NCBI GenBank assembly: GCA_003427395.1 | Contig: BFEA01000059.1 | Span: 3,708,893-3,747,917, forward strand | DNA: 39,025 nt | DNA from: Chara braunii | Lineage: Eukaryota > Streptophyta > Charophyceae > Charales > Characeae | Direction: 5' to 3' | In this document: positions 9,489-18,738 of the stretch, one piece after another | Position numbering within the stretch: position 1 is the stretch's first letter | Layout of the letters: every line of letters starts with the position of its first letter | Position numbers and translations under genes: made by a program | The notes under the pieces: model-generated | What the model was told of the DNA's origin: nothing | Databases searched by the model: none | Seen by the model: the letters and a program-made list of their open reading frames with translations, nothing else

Positions 9489-10720
9489 TCGCCCGCGCGA
9501 CTCATCACGTCGATCTCCTCGGTCGTACCACCCCCGCGAATCGTCACGCTGCGCCCTCGCGAATCCCCCGCGGTCATACCGTCCGCGCGAGTCATCTCGT
9601 CGGTCTCCGTCTCGATCTCTTCTCTCATACCTGCCACCACTGTATCCATCTCGATCCGACCTCTCATATCTGTCATCCCTATATCCATCTCGGTCCGATC
9701 TCTCATATCTGTCATCCCTGTATCCGTCTCACCGGCCCTGATTTGACTCCCACCGGCCTCGAGAGTCGCCTCTACCCCCATCAGCATAGAGAGGGCTACG
9801 CGAGTAATCATCCAGTCTCCTAGCTTGCCCATATGTCTCGTGAGCCCTGCGGTCCCGGTCTATATCATCATCTCTACTTCCCCATGGTTCATCGTCTCTC
9901 TCCCTTTCCCTAGCACGATAATCAGTTAGCGTTCGAGGATTTCTATCCTCGACACTCCTCCAGGAATCGGTGTTCCTCCGGTCCTAGCGAAGTGAATAGG
10001 GCCCTCCGGGTTTGTCCCGGTAAGTCGTGGCTCCTGTGGTGGTCACAATCTCTATAACCTGTCTTGTCAATCCCTTTACCATGTCCCTTATCTCCTTCAC
10101 TTCCTCAGCCACGGCTTCATTCTTTTCCGACCAGGGATAGTCCTTGAAATCAGGACATCTATCAGTGGCATACTCCTTATAGAGAGAGAAATCACGCCTC
10201 CTCATTCCTCTTCATACCAAGTCCTTGTAGTCATCTGCCTCTGCCTTTATCGCGAGCTTTAGGACTTCAGGGAAGTCAAGCTTGTCGCGCGGGAGGTCTC
10301 TAAGTATACTATTTTGTCTGCCTTTGGACACGTGTCCAATGAAGATAGTACAGCGCTCGACCTCTGAGATCTTCCCCTTCTTCATCAGGACGTCGGATAT
10401 CTTCTGGAAATGCTTCCCAAATGCCCGTACGCTCTCATCTTCATCTTGAGTCATAGTCTCAAGGTCCTTGATGGAGTACTTGTTATCCTCTAATTTGTAA
10501 AGCTCGATAAGGTTTTTCTTATACGTAGTCCATTTCTCATCCTTCGGTCGGGTTTCCTTAACTTCCTTGCCGAGACTTGGATCTACATTGAGTAGGAAGT
10601 TTTCTATAATCTCTTCCTCCGACCACTGACTCCGGCTAGCATGAAGCTCCCACTTCTCCAGATATTTCGTGATACCATAGCCCCTGACGAAGGAGGCCCC
10701 GAGGCCTTGTGCGTAATAAT
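9489..10720 (-). pseudogene. gag: Decayed gag (capsid and arginine/aspartate-rich linker), minus-strand element
   Basis: In the same frame as the zinc knuckle. From about 10720 it reads SFVRGYGITKYLEKWELHAS, SEEEIIENFLLNVDPSLGKE, ESVRAFGKHFQKISDVLMKK and VERCTIFIGHVSKGRQNSIL, which resembles the retrotransposon gag (capsid) domain. Stops break it at 10214-10212 (TGA), 9986-9984 (TAG), 9731-9729 (TGA) and 9488-9486 (TAA). Between about 9985 and 9290 the protein is an Arg/Asp/Gly-rich linker with internal repeats. The frame just upstream (to 11140) differs, placing a frameshift near 10705-10725. Confidence 0.8.
9612..9728 (-). repeat. 39-bp tandem repeat in gag linker
   Basis: Three adjacent 39-bp units, plus a degenerate fourth, encode DGYRDDRYERSDR in the gag frame. 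The repeat keeps the reading frame (13 codons), so it expanded while gag was still under coding constraint. It gives an RD/RY-rich RNA-binding-like linker before the zinc knuckle. Confidence 0.8.
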
Positions 10721-11140
10721 GTAGCGATCCTTGTTCTCGTAAGGGAGCGGATGGGACTTCCCCCTCTGGGGATCGACGACACGCCGGGGCGGTGCTCTAT
10801 CCCTGTCTCTGTCCCTCCAATAGGAATCTCGTGAACTCTCTCTCCAGTCGTCCCCGTGCCTATCCGCCCTGGTTTCCCTCCATTCATACTCGGGGGAGCG
10901 TCGTGTCGTCGCTTCTCGTCGAGCGCTCGAGGTCCCAGCCTTCAGAACCTCCTGCGGCTCTGTCACGACCGGCTCGCCCATTACGTCAGGCTCTCCGTCA
11001 TTGGTTTGGTCAGCCCATCTCAACGGTGCTCCCTGCCTAATCCGTTCCTTCAGATCCCTCAGTGCTCGGTCGGGCGATGTCCTGTAATCCTCTCTTGTTT
11101 CAACCGTGGTCGGTTGTGGCCCCATCGTGTCTGGTTCCAT
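10604..11140 (-). pseudogene. N-terminal gag segment, Arg/Asp-rich
   Basis: Starts MEPDTMGPQPTTVETREDY at 11140. It runs through a charged, low-complexity region (RDRDRDRAPPRR) to YENKDRYIITH, after which the capsid-like coding sense is in another frame (frameshift near 10705-10725). No domain is recognised in this part. It is called gag because it leads directly into the capsid-like region and starts with a good ATG. The in-frame sequence beyond about 10710 to 10604 is a shadow. Confidence 0.55.
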
Positions 11141-11237
11141 AGGCTACCAGAAGCTGTAGTTGGGTACAGCCCGGACCTATGACAGTTGCAGCAGCCCGGA
11201 CCTGTTTCCTTGTCACGGTTCGCGCTCGTCTCCAGTC

Positions 11238-11465
11238 CTAGCTCTCGACTGCTCTGATTACTGCCACCAGTACTCCCTTCCGGTCGCGGACCTCGTGCTC
11301 TCCTCTTATCCCAAGAATTCCAGTGTCTATGTAAACCTCTCCCTCGGGATCTGCCAACAAGATCGCGCCTCTCCTGATTTGCACTACACCCGTGACAGGA
11401 TCTCTACTCCTGCTGCAGATCGCAGTCCCAAGCCTAACCAATTCCTCCCGACTAGCACCCCTTAA
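11238..11465 (-). pseudogene. Unrecognised ORF fragment upstream of gag
   Basis: A short open segment (VRLGTAICSRSRDPVTGVVQ, then ADPEGEVYIDTGILGIRGEH) between the ORF array and gag, on the same strand. Coding sense extends a few codons upstream to about 11465. It shows no recognised family. It may be the end of the upstream coding region or an extension of gag. Confidence 0.35.
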
Positions 11466-11539
11466 GAGTCCTCAAGCGTCTATCTCCGTCCTCCTTGCTA
11501 GATCATCTAGTCCGTCCTGAATCGGGTAGCCCGCAAAAG

Positions 11540-12183
11540 GAGGAAACTCTCCTCCTACTGCCATCTAAAGCCGCCACTCTGACCTTACTGACCTCCACTA
11601 TCTTTCCAAGAGCTTCCAATTTTTATTTCTCCTCCTTTAACTCCCAGACAACTATAAGGTCATTTGTCTAGTATCTGAGGGAAGTCAGTGCTGTAGTCGC
11701 TCGTAATCTCATCGCCAACAACTCCAATATATCATAGAACGTCTCAAAATCTTCCTCATCCCCACTATCCTCTATAGCCTCCAAAGTCTTTATCGATTCT
11801 CCCCAGTATCGGTCGTGAGCAGCTAGCACCCTCAGTATTGCTCCGTCTACTATGACTCTCCCTAGCTCCCCAGATCTCCTAGCTTCGCTTATCTTCAACC
11901 TCTCAGCCTCTCTGGCCGTCTCGTACCATGCCCTTATCTGAGACCGTCCTTCGAAAGGTGTTACTCGAAGTATGTATTTTATCCTTTGTCCTCCTTCCAC
12001 TCCAATCCAAAGTCCTGTTCCCCTAGCTTCATGCAATGCACGACGAACATACTCTGTCTCCTCAACTATGCACAACCTGGTATGGAGCTGGAGCTCTGCG
12101 ATCACTAATATCAACGGTCCGTCCACTCTCCCTACCACATGCAATGAGTACCTGTCCGTTGTGTGTAGGGTCGTCCCGCGCAT
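11540..12183 (-). pseudogene. Unrecognised ORF D of the pre-gag array
   Basis: A 171-codon ORF from 12183 to a TAG at 11670-11668, with coding-like sense continuing in frame (DLIVVWELKEEK, LEALGKIVEVSKVRVAALDG) past two stops to about 11540. It has a mixed alpha/beta look with an acidic stretch DSGDEEDFETFYDILELL near its C-terminus. It overlaps the end of the coiled-coil-like ORF at 12132-12500 in another frame, suggesting one broken gene. I do not recognise the family. It is not clearly one of the three large paralogues. Confidence 0.4.
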
Positions 12184-12500
12184 GTCTTGTTGCTATCTCC
12201 CTGCGTTACCTTATCCTCCGTTGTCACGTCCTCTGCAGTCTTCTCCCTAGCTCCTTCGCGCGATAGGTTCCTAGCCTTTACCCTCTCCAGAAAGTCTGAT
12301 CTCCACGCCTGGATAATCTCTCTATCCTCCCTGAACAAACTCTCTAACTCTTTCGTCATGAGCTCAACCCTACGCAGCTTGCCCTCATCCTGGCACGACC
12401 CGATCTCCCTTATCTTGTTCCCCAACTCCTTTACCTGGTTCAAGAGTGGTTCTTTAATGCGTTTTCTCACTCTTTCGACCTCCTCACTCTCCTCTTCCAT
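12132..12500 (-). pseudogene. Coiled-coil-like ORF of the pre-gag array
   Basis: The segment is rich in E, K, R and L with heptad-like spacing (EEVERVRKRIKEPLLNQVKE, RVELMTKELESLFREDREII), which predicts long helices and probably a coiled coil over about residues 1-80. The last ~30 residues look out of frame relative to ORF D, which starts at 12183, so a frameshift near 12185-12250 is likely. It could be an assembly domain, but no function is assigned. Confidence 0.45.
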
Positions 12501-12530
12501 ACTCTGACCACATCTCTTTCCAGCTCATCC

Positions 12531-12793
12531 TCATACCATTGCTCTAGCCTCCGCTACCGTCTCATCATGGTAGTGCTCCGCGCGCATATAACCACGAGAC
12601 CATATCATCACGTCATAGGAAATCGAGGTCTGGAAGGTCACCTGCACCAGTACATCAGCTCTATGCTCGCCGATCAGCTCCCTGACTCGTGATCGGCACT
12701 CCCTCTCCGTCAAGTCCTCCTCTATGTATGCCTAGAGAAGCACCGTCACAGTGTACCCCGTGCTTACCAGTTGCTTATCTAAGAGCACCACAA
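12531..12793 (-). pseudogene. Short module E2 of the pre-gag array
   Basis: Coding sense runs VSTGYTVTVLL, a TAG, then AYIEEDLTERECRSRVRELI and LVQVTFQTSISYDVMIWSRG to a stop at 12531. The layout matches the short ORF at 13818-14054: beta strand, acidic helix, then a strand pair. The two therefore look like diverged copies of one ~75-residue module. Upstream the reading sense continues (MSGKMTIVVLLDKQ) to about 12827. The family is unknown. Confidence 0.45.
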
Positions 12794-12843
12794 TTGTCAT
12801 TTTCCCCGACATTCCCTAAGTTGCGACCTCGAAGAGAAATCTC
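12751..12843. repeat. Direct duplicate flanking the adapter, left copy
   Basis: Identical over about 93 bases to 12925-13017. After that the two copies diverge, mostly by transitions, yet stay alignable up to the shared TCTCCTGC. They are thus two related but different copies of the same retroelement segment, brought together at the adapter. Confidence 0.9.
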
Positions 12844-12886
12844 ACATCCTCCAGACCCACATAATCAATATCCGCTCGTCTCCTGC

Positions 12887-12924
12887 CTGTCTCTTATACA
12901 CATCTAGATGTGTATAAGAGACAG
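12887..12924. other. Nextera/Tn5 mate-pair junction adapter (assembly artefact)
   Basis: Positions 12887-12905 read CTGTCTCTTATACACATCT and 12906-12924 read AGATGTGTATAAGAGACAG, the 19-bp Tn5 mosaic end in both orientations, back to back. This is the circularisation junction used in Nextera mate-pair libraries. It is not genomic sequence, and it marks a false join between the flanking duplicates. Confidence 0.98.
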
Positions 12925-13017
12925 GTGTACCCCGTGCTTACCAGTTGCTTATCTAAGAGCACCACAATTGTCATTTTCCCCGACATTCCCTAAGTTGCGA
13001 CCTCGAAGAGAAATCTC
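12925..13017. repeat. Direct duplicate flanking the adapter, right copy
   Basis: Matches 12751-12843 base for base. It begins immediately after the adapter. On the minus strand it encodes the end of ORF C (FLFEVAT, stop) and the start of module E2. Confidence 0.9.
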
Positions 13018-13751
13018 GCGTCCTCTAGCCCCGCGTAATCGATCTCTGGCCGTCTCCTGCAGTACCTAATCAGATTGACTGGCCTCAGACAGTCCACCCA
13101 GCAAGTAACGTCTATGATGTCGTCAAGCGTCTCTCTGCTGGGTGGCCCCCACCTTAGACAAATAGAGTAGTACGCTTCCCTGAAACGGGGAGCTAAGCCC
13201 TCCCAAAGCGCGTAAAGTGCGTGATCCACTGCTATACTCAGACGGTCTACGCTCCCGTAGGTCTGCCCTATTATGAACGCCGGAAGTCCAAATCGCCAAC
13301 CCTCTTTCGGGTAGAGGGTCGGATGCGGAGGTCCGTATACCAAGCGACTTCACTACGACCTCCCTCCTGAGAGTCTCGCCAATTGCTGATTAACTATCAC
13401 TCTGGCCAACAACTCATTTCTCCACCAAGCCCTGCTAGCCCCTGCGAGTGTCAGTCCTATGTCTAAATAATGAGCTATATCCGTTATCAGATGTCCGACT
13501 CCTTCTAGGTCATGAGTCCTTTCGGGTCGTCTATCTTTCAGTATCACCGTCCAAAGGAAAAGTCTCTCTGTCAGCCGCGTTCCAAGGTAACGTATTGGAA
13601 CACAGCGTGTCTCCTCCAGCCTCACAGAAAGAGGAATATCATATCCAACAGCCGTCTCTCTGGGTCTTACAAGTTTCCTCACGCTATAGGATTCGGACTC
13701 TCGTGAGATAACATAAGCTAGCCAAGCCGCCGAGTCACTCCTCATTTCCAC
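12990..13751 (-). pseudogene. Unrecognised ORF C, third paralogue of the pre-gag array
   Basis: About 250 codons in one frame, broken only by adjacent TAG and TGA stops near 13353-13348. The N-terminal half has VGHLITDIAHYLDIGLTLAG and RAWWRNELLARVIVNQQLAR. The C-terminal half has WRFGLPAFIIGQTYGSVDRL and YYSICLRWGPPSRETLDDII. The same landmarks in the same order occur in ORF A (VGHIYYLHKVSVVVYIQGLV, RFPVFVVDQLWGLGRAGERY, AYAQFVGGPLIGERGIQLIE). In ORF B they occur in the second half (LPSFVVDSVFGGIRVIVESY, YYSLTMGGLRWGDERVQLIE). I know of no named family with this pattern. Its last codons abut the adapter-flanking duplicate. Confidence 0.55.
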
Positions 13752-13817
13752 TTCGCCACTCGATCTGTATCACCCTACTCCCTTCGACGCACCCTATCTC
13801 ACGATGTTGCTGACTCC

Positions 13818-14054
13818 TCAGACAACTCTCCCACTCAGGTCCAGTATGGTCGAGTAGGTGATGTGCACTCTCCCGTCAACTTCATGGAAGTAGATAGTAA
13901 ACTCGACGTATCTCTGGCCTCTCCGTATCTCCAGGGCATGCTCCGTCATAAGTCTGATTTGTCGCTTAACATTGTCCAACGCCTCTTCTTCCCAGCCGCC
14001 AGTGCTATCTCGTCGTAAGGAAAGAGTCACTCTCAGTGTATCCCTGTCCGCCAT
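13818..14054 (-). pseudogene. Short module E1 of the pre-gag array
   Basis: A 78-residue ORF starting MADRDTLRVTLSLRRDSTGG, followed by a helix (ALDNVKRQIRLMTEHALEIR) and strands (RYVEFTIYFHEVDGRVHITY). It lies between ORF A and ORF C and resembles module E2 (12531-12793) in size and layout. The ORF is short and the family is unknown, so it is supported mainly by the resemblance to E2 and by its place in the array. Confidence 0.45.
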
Positions 14055-14161
14055 CCCTTCCTGCTCTTACTGCCACTCTCGTCTTGCATAAAGTTTCTTC
14101 CTTTGCCTACTAACCGATCTCCTACTCCCTTCTTTAAGCTACGCCCGGATATGCCCTGCCA

Positions 14162-15274
14162 CTAATCGTCTCGCGCATCTGGCATATCCTCATCTCCATC
14201 CTCATCTACCCCCTGACCCCATGGGATATCCTCTTGTCCCTCGACCTGAAGGAGATGTCCCCATCCATCCTCTTGCGGCCCGTCTATATCGGCACCAATC
14301 TCGCCCTGCCCTACGTCAGGCACGTCTCTCCACAATCTCTCGTCATGTCCCCAAGGCTCTGTGTCACTGAGGCGTTCCCAGTCTCGATCGTCTGCGTCCC
14401 ATTCGAGCTCCTCTCTATCTGGATATATCCCCTGGTAATGCTTCTCCAACTCCCAGATAGAGATGAGGGAAGCAGGCCTATCACCGGGAGTCTCGCTAAA
14501 GAATCGTCCGACCTCCTCCACACTATCCACTGGTCTCTGGACCTCCCTATCTAGTGTCAGTCAGAACTCCAAGGGCTGGCCCGGGAAGGAAGAGTGGGGG
14601 TCTGCTGTAGGCGCTAGAGCACGTAAGAACTCTATGAGTTGTATCCCCCTCTCTCCAATAAGAGGCCCGCCTACGAACTGTGCGTAGGCAATCCAGTCCC
14701 GGTCCGTCTGCCCTCTAGCTAGTCCGTCGAGCTCTAGAGCCGCGAAATATCTCTCCCCGGCGCGCCCCAAGCCCCAAAGCTGGTCCACTACAAAGACCGG
14801 GAACCTGGCGCGTAGTCGGACTGTCGGGAAAGCAAACCCTCCTATCCGAAACGTAATCCTCGTCTCCCTGACAGGCCCATACAGATCCGCAATCCCCTCT
14901 CGTGCACTCTCTATCACGCCTGTCAGGATCTCTCTAACCTCTCTCTCATACCGCCAGAACCCATGCACCAAGCCCTGGATATAGACGACGACGCTCACCT
15001 TATGTAAGTAATAAATATGCCCTACGGCCTCTATGGACGTCGTGCCAGGCGTCCGCCACCTCTGCGGATCAGACTCGTAAGTCTGAACGGTATATGACCA
15101 TAGGTGCACGTCTGGCCCCAACCGAGTCGACCCCCAATGGTCAATCAGCCCTGGCTCATCGACATATCTGGCCGGTAGATCAAGCTCCACCAAGTCATGA
15201 GCTATGATCTCGGGTGGTCTAGGCCATCTGAAATCACCAAAGGGTAGGTCGACTCTCTCGATCCCCTCTACCAT
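14162..15274 (-). pseudogene. Unrecognised ORF A, paralogue in the pre-gag array
   Basis: About 370 codons from ATG at 15274, in one frame to 14162, broken only by a TGA at 14563-14561. The N-terminus has WPRPPEIIAHDLVELDLPAR. The middle has VGHIYYLHKVSVVVYIQGLV and RFPVFVVDQLWGLGRAGERY, then GERGIQLIEFLRALAP. The C-terminus after the TGA has VGRFFSETPGDRPASLISIW and a strongly acidic tail (DEDGDEDMPD). The same order of segments, including the acidic tail, occurs in ORF B upstream. No transmembrane segment, zinc site or catalytic motif is evident. It is probably a product of the minus-strand retroelement, but the function is unknown. Confidence 0.6.
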
Positions 15275-15355
15275 CTGCCTGCAGGATCTCCTATCTCACT
15301 CTCTCACTCTACTGCCGAATAGCCTAGCTCACACTCGCCTCGCGGCATAATCTGC

Positions 15356-16396
15356 CTAGGCCCTAATCGGTACTCCTATGCGTGGGAAGTGCGCGTCTGC
15401 CGTGTCGTCGTCCTGCTCGTCAACCTCACTCTCTGGGTCAACCCAATCCGGCTCCCACGCATCCTCGTCGTCCTCTCGCTCCCACCCCTTGTAGTCGTAC
15501 TCGTACTCCACACGATACGGACGAAGTTCGAGTGTCTGGTAGTAATGACTCAACTGATAATCACGTATCAGAGGTCCGCTAGGGGCCTCACTCCACAGAC
15601 TCTCTCAATCCTCCCAAAAGAGTCTCCCGACACCGGTGACGTACTCTGGCCCTGTCCGGAGCTCGCGATCCAGCCAGCTCCAAACGTACGAGGGTGGTGT
15701 TACTCCTCTCTCGCAATCATCCCCTAGCGAGCGGATCAACTCTATCAGTTGAACCCTCTCGTCTCCCCAACGGAGCCCCCCCATCGTGAGGGAGTAGTAT
15801 ATATAGCACTCGTCTAAACTACTCTTGACAAACGCCTCCTGCTCCCTATAGGCTAAGTACGACTCCACGATAACTCTTATGCCTCCAAAGACCGAGTCCA
15901 CCACGAAAGAGGGGAGGATAGCTCTCAGGCAAGTACTAGAGTACGGGAAGAACGAGTCTCGCGCTATCAAGAGCTCGCCCGAAACGTCAAAAGGAGCCCG
16001 ACCGTGAAACAGGGTCAATGGATTCTGCGTGTCATCCACGAGGAACTCATCAATCTCCTGCTGCAAAAAATCCTGGGCCCTATCGATAATCGAGTTGGCC
16101 CCCCTAATCGCTAAGCTCAAAGCAGCCCCCTTGGCTGCCTCCTCCCCTAAGTAAAGATAAGCCCGTACTACTCCTCGCGTCTAACCCCCATACTCCTCCG
16201 TCTCATGCTGTCTGTATATCAATTGCCAAGCATCAGAGGTTAGGAAAACAGTCCTCCATTGAAAATCTTTATCAAGGCACTCAGTAGGCCGCCCGGGAAG
16301 GGTGAGCTCTACCTGGTCGCCCTCTATAAGCTTCGGAGCCTCTATCACCCACGCGCAGCTGGCCTCGTAGATCTCGATCGGGGCTGGGGGCCACAT
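15356..16396 (-). pseudogene. Unrecognised ORF B, first paralogue in the pre-gag array
   Basis: About 345 codons in one frame from 16396 to a TAG at 15358-15356, broken by a TAG at 16183-16181 and a TGA at 15607-15605. The N-terminus is MWPPAPIEIYEASCAWVIEA with GDQVELTLPGRP, matching WPRPPEIIAHDLVELDLPAR of ORF A. Then come LPSFVVDSVFGGIRVIVESY and GDERVQLIELIRSLGDD. The end has VGRLFWED, HYYQTLELRPYRVEYEYDYK and an acidic tail (DPESEVDEQDDDTADAHFP), parallel to ORF A. This conserved order across two adjacent, strongly diverged ORFs is the best evidence that these are real former proteins. Confidence 0.6.
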
Positions 16397-16635
16397 CAGA
16401 CTGATGCCTAGCTAACAAGTGGTAAGAAAATCAGGAAGTGATAGTAAGAGAGAGAAGAAGTTACTAACGATTCTAGGAAAAATTCGGCATCGCTTCGCCT
16501 CCCTTCGTTGGGAGCCCTGATATTACGCTATCGATCTATCTCCTATCTATCCCAAGAGTCCCTATGGTGCCAACGGGCGGAATCCCGGCCCCAAACAAGG
16601 CAAACCGGCCCTATAGTGGAGTTCCCTCGAATACA

Positions 16636-16700
16636 AGGCGTGTGCCCTGTTCGAGGGACCGTCGCAAAAAGGCGTGTGCCCTGTTCGAGGGACCGTTGCC
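16636..16700. repeat. Short tandem duplication, 34-bp period
   Basis: Two copies of a unit containing GGCGTGTGCCCTGTTCGAGG followed by GACCGT lie in the leader. There is one substitution at the end of the unit. Confidence 0.8.
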
Positions 16701-18322
16701 TGCGACTGCTCCGGTCACCCCTCCGGAGCACAGATGTTACTCTCTATCTAAGAACCAAAATTAAAAGGCCGTCACCTTCTTTCGGCTATTTTTCTAAGCC
16801 ATTTTTATATTTAAATCAATAAAATTACTTTTAATCTACGTAAACCTACTGGCTCTCCCCCACTGCCTAGGGGCATACAAGGTCTCCCCTAGAGAGCAGT
16901 GTGGCAAGTACATTTCTCTTCCGGCACACACTAACTATTTATTTTGAATTTATATTATATAAATACCAAATAAATAAATTTGGTTAGGAAATATACCCGT
17001 CGCTGCGCCCAGCCCCTAAAAGGGGGTAAGAGGTCAAACCTGTACCTTCTTCACTCAAATTTCCCTTTCCCTTTTCCTATTTAGGGAATTTCTCTGTGTT
17101 TTACTGAATTTAATTTACAAAAATTATGTTTATGCAAGATATGCCCACGTTCTTACTTTACATATATTTATACTCATTATATATGTTTCTATGCAAAATG
17201 GCTTCATTTATGAAGACCCCAGCGAATTTCCACGAATTTTCGAAAATTTCGGCGGCAATTCGCCTCCCCCCGTTGGGATGGGGCTCGGCCGAAGGCTTCA
17301 AAAAAAGTCACCGAAGGGGTATTTCAAAAAGATATAATTTCTGAAAGAGTGTTTTGAATTTTTAATTGATTTTTAAGTATTATCTTTAATTATTTTGTAA
17401 TTAATTCGATAAAATACACAAAATTTCAAAAAACAAATCCACAGCATTCTCCCTCCCTCCGTTTGGACGGGGTTCGGGACTGTCGCCCCTAGCACAATAT
17501 CCCGACAGAAAAGACGCGTGAATTTAAAAATGAAATAAAATAAAATTTAACTAATTCTTTTTCGTTATTTTTAGTATTTTCTTTAAATTAATCATATAAA
17601 CAAAAGAAAACGCCGAAGAAAACAAAAGGCAAAGTATTTCCTGTATATTATGCTTCCTCTTCGAGGTTGTTATCCGACCCCAAAACCCTGAATAAGACTT
17701 CTCATAATTAGGGTTTCCCCTAATTAATTAAGGTTTAACTACCTAGGGTTTTGGAGCTTTGCGCCCAACCGCACGCTCTCCTCCAAAACTCGTTCCCTCC
17801 CAAAATTTTTCCGTTAACTCCACTCGAAATCTGCAAAAACTTTGACGGATCACTTTTTCTTAATCCCTTTTATGGTATTTTACCTGAAATTCTAAAGAAA
17901 TTAAATATTTAATTTTTGTTTTATTTCGTTTTTCTTTGCTGTTACGTTCCGTTCTTGCCTCTAGCTACCTCCGTTTGCCCCGTCCAAGGTATCAAAATGA
18001 CGGGAAAAATAAACTAAACAAATTTGGTCCAAGGGATCACTTCAAAAAAAGAACCAATTTTCTACAAAAATAAAATAAAAAAAAACTGAAATTTTTGAAT
18101 TAATAAATAGGAAATTGAAGAAAATTCGTTATCTCAAAATCTGACTGTTAGTTTTCAGCAAGAAATGTCTCATAACGTTCGCCTCGTCGAGAGGACAAGC
18201 TTTGCTCCTGTGCACTTCGCGCGAAAATGCGCGGATTCGGAGATAATTTAAAAAAACTAAAAATATGAATTAATAAAAAATAAAAAAAATCGACTAATCA
18301 AACTATTTAAGCTAACTGTCAC

Positions 18323-18380
18323 CTGGCCAATTAGCCAGGGCACCCCCATTTGATTGGGGAAGGCCGCGGCCTTGGGGGTG
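18323..18380 (-). other. Structured leader next to primer site
   Basis: Three nested or adjacent dyads: CTGGCCAATTAGCCAG at 18323-18338; CACCCCCA (18341-18348) pairing with TGGGGGTG (18373-18380); and between them the perfect 14-bp palindrome AAGGCCGCGGCCTT (18360-18373). By position this resembles the packaging or dimerisation leader of retroelements, but that role is an inference. Confidence 0.5.
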
Positions 18381-18389
18381 CAGTTCCCT

Positions 18390-18407
18390 TCCCCGACAAC
18401 GGCGCCA
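18390..18407 (-). promoter_or_regulatory. Primer binding site, tRNA-Asp type
   Basis: The minus strand reads TGGCGCCGTTGTCGGGGA, which is complementary to the 3' end of plant tRNA-Asp(GUC) with one mismatch as I recall the tRNA. It starts 3 bases inside the LTR edge (CA, AAT, TGG). This fixes the orientation (minus) and the 5' LTR boundary of the element. Confidence 0.85.
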
Positions 18408-18560
18408 ATTTGTTGTGAGGAAACCCGGGGAGGGGTTACCTACTGTTCGCCGAAGCCATGGGCTACGGCGCCTGTCACTTCGCCGCACCAGCTTCCGAGG
18501 TCCTCAACGACCAGCTAGGAGATGTGTCGGAGTGACGTTAGAATGAACCTTCAAGCACCC

Positions 18561-18568
18561 TATTTATA
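18561..18568 (-). promoter_or_regulatory. LTR TATA box, copy 1
   Basis: The minus strand reads TATAAATA within AAATATAAATAGGGTGC, a consensus plant-like TATA box. It is oriented toward the primer binding site and the coding region. Confidence 0.7.
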
Positions 18569-18730
18569 TTTTTGTTTTCTTTGGGAAGTCGGGATGGTTA
18601 CACGACTTGGGGAGGGGTTACCTACTGTTCGCTGAAGCCATGGGCTACGACGCCGCGCTCGCTTCGGAGGTCCTCAGCGACCAGCTAGGAGATGTGTCGG
18701 AGTGACGTTGGAATGAACCTTCAAGCACCC

Positions 18731-18738
18731 TATTTATA
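18731..18738 (-). promoter_or_regulatory. LTR TATA box, copy 2
   Basis: Identical TATAAATA context in the upstream copy of the duplicated block. Two promoters 170 bp apart would give two transcript starts if both were used. Confidence 0.7.

Larger units (their letters stand above)
16397..18389 (-). other. AT-rich untranslated leader of the minus-strand element
   Basis: About 2 kb without a credible ORF between the primer binding site and ORF B. It is AT-rich, with scattered short GC blocks such as CCCCGTTGGGATGGGG near 17268 and a related GTTTGGACGGGG near 17461. A 34-bp period duplication lies at 16636-16700. Dyad symmetries lie next to the primer binding site. Long leaders of this kind are usual in large plant gypsy elements. 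Confidence 0.5.

Noticed and set aside
9292-9823. Plus-strand Ser/Arg- and His-rich ORFs over the gag linker
   Set aside because: Antisense shadows of the RD-rich repeat. Low complexity and no independent support.
9215-9832. Minus-strand ORF of 205 codons over the gag linker
   Set aside because: It is a shadow. The zinc knuckle and the 39-bp repeat are in the other minus frame.
4565-11140. Stop-codon reassignment to explain in-frame stops
   Set aside because: TAA, TAG and TGA all occur in frame, together with frameshifts. This is ordinary decay.
12887-12924. A real Tn5-like insertion
   Set aside because: The two mosaic ends are directly back to back with no transposon between them, which is the mate-pair adapter structure. 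Tn5 is a bacterial element.
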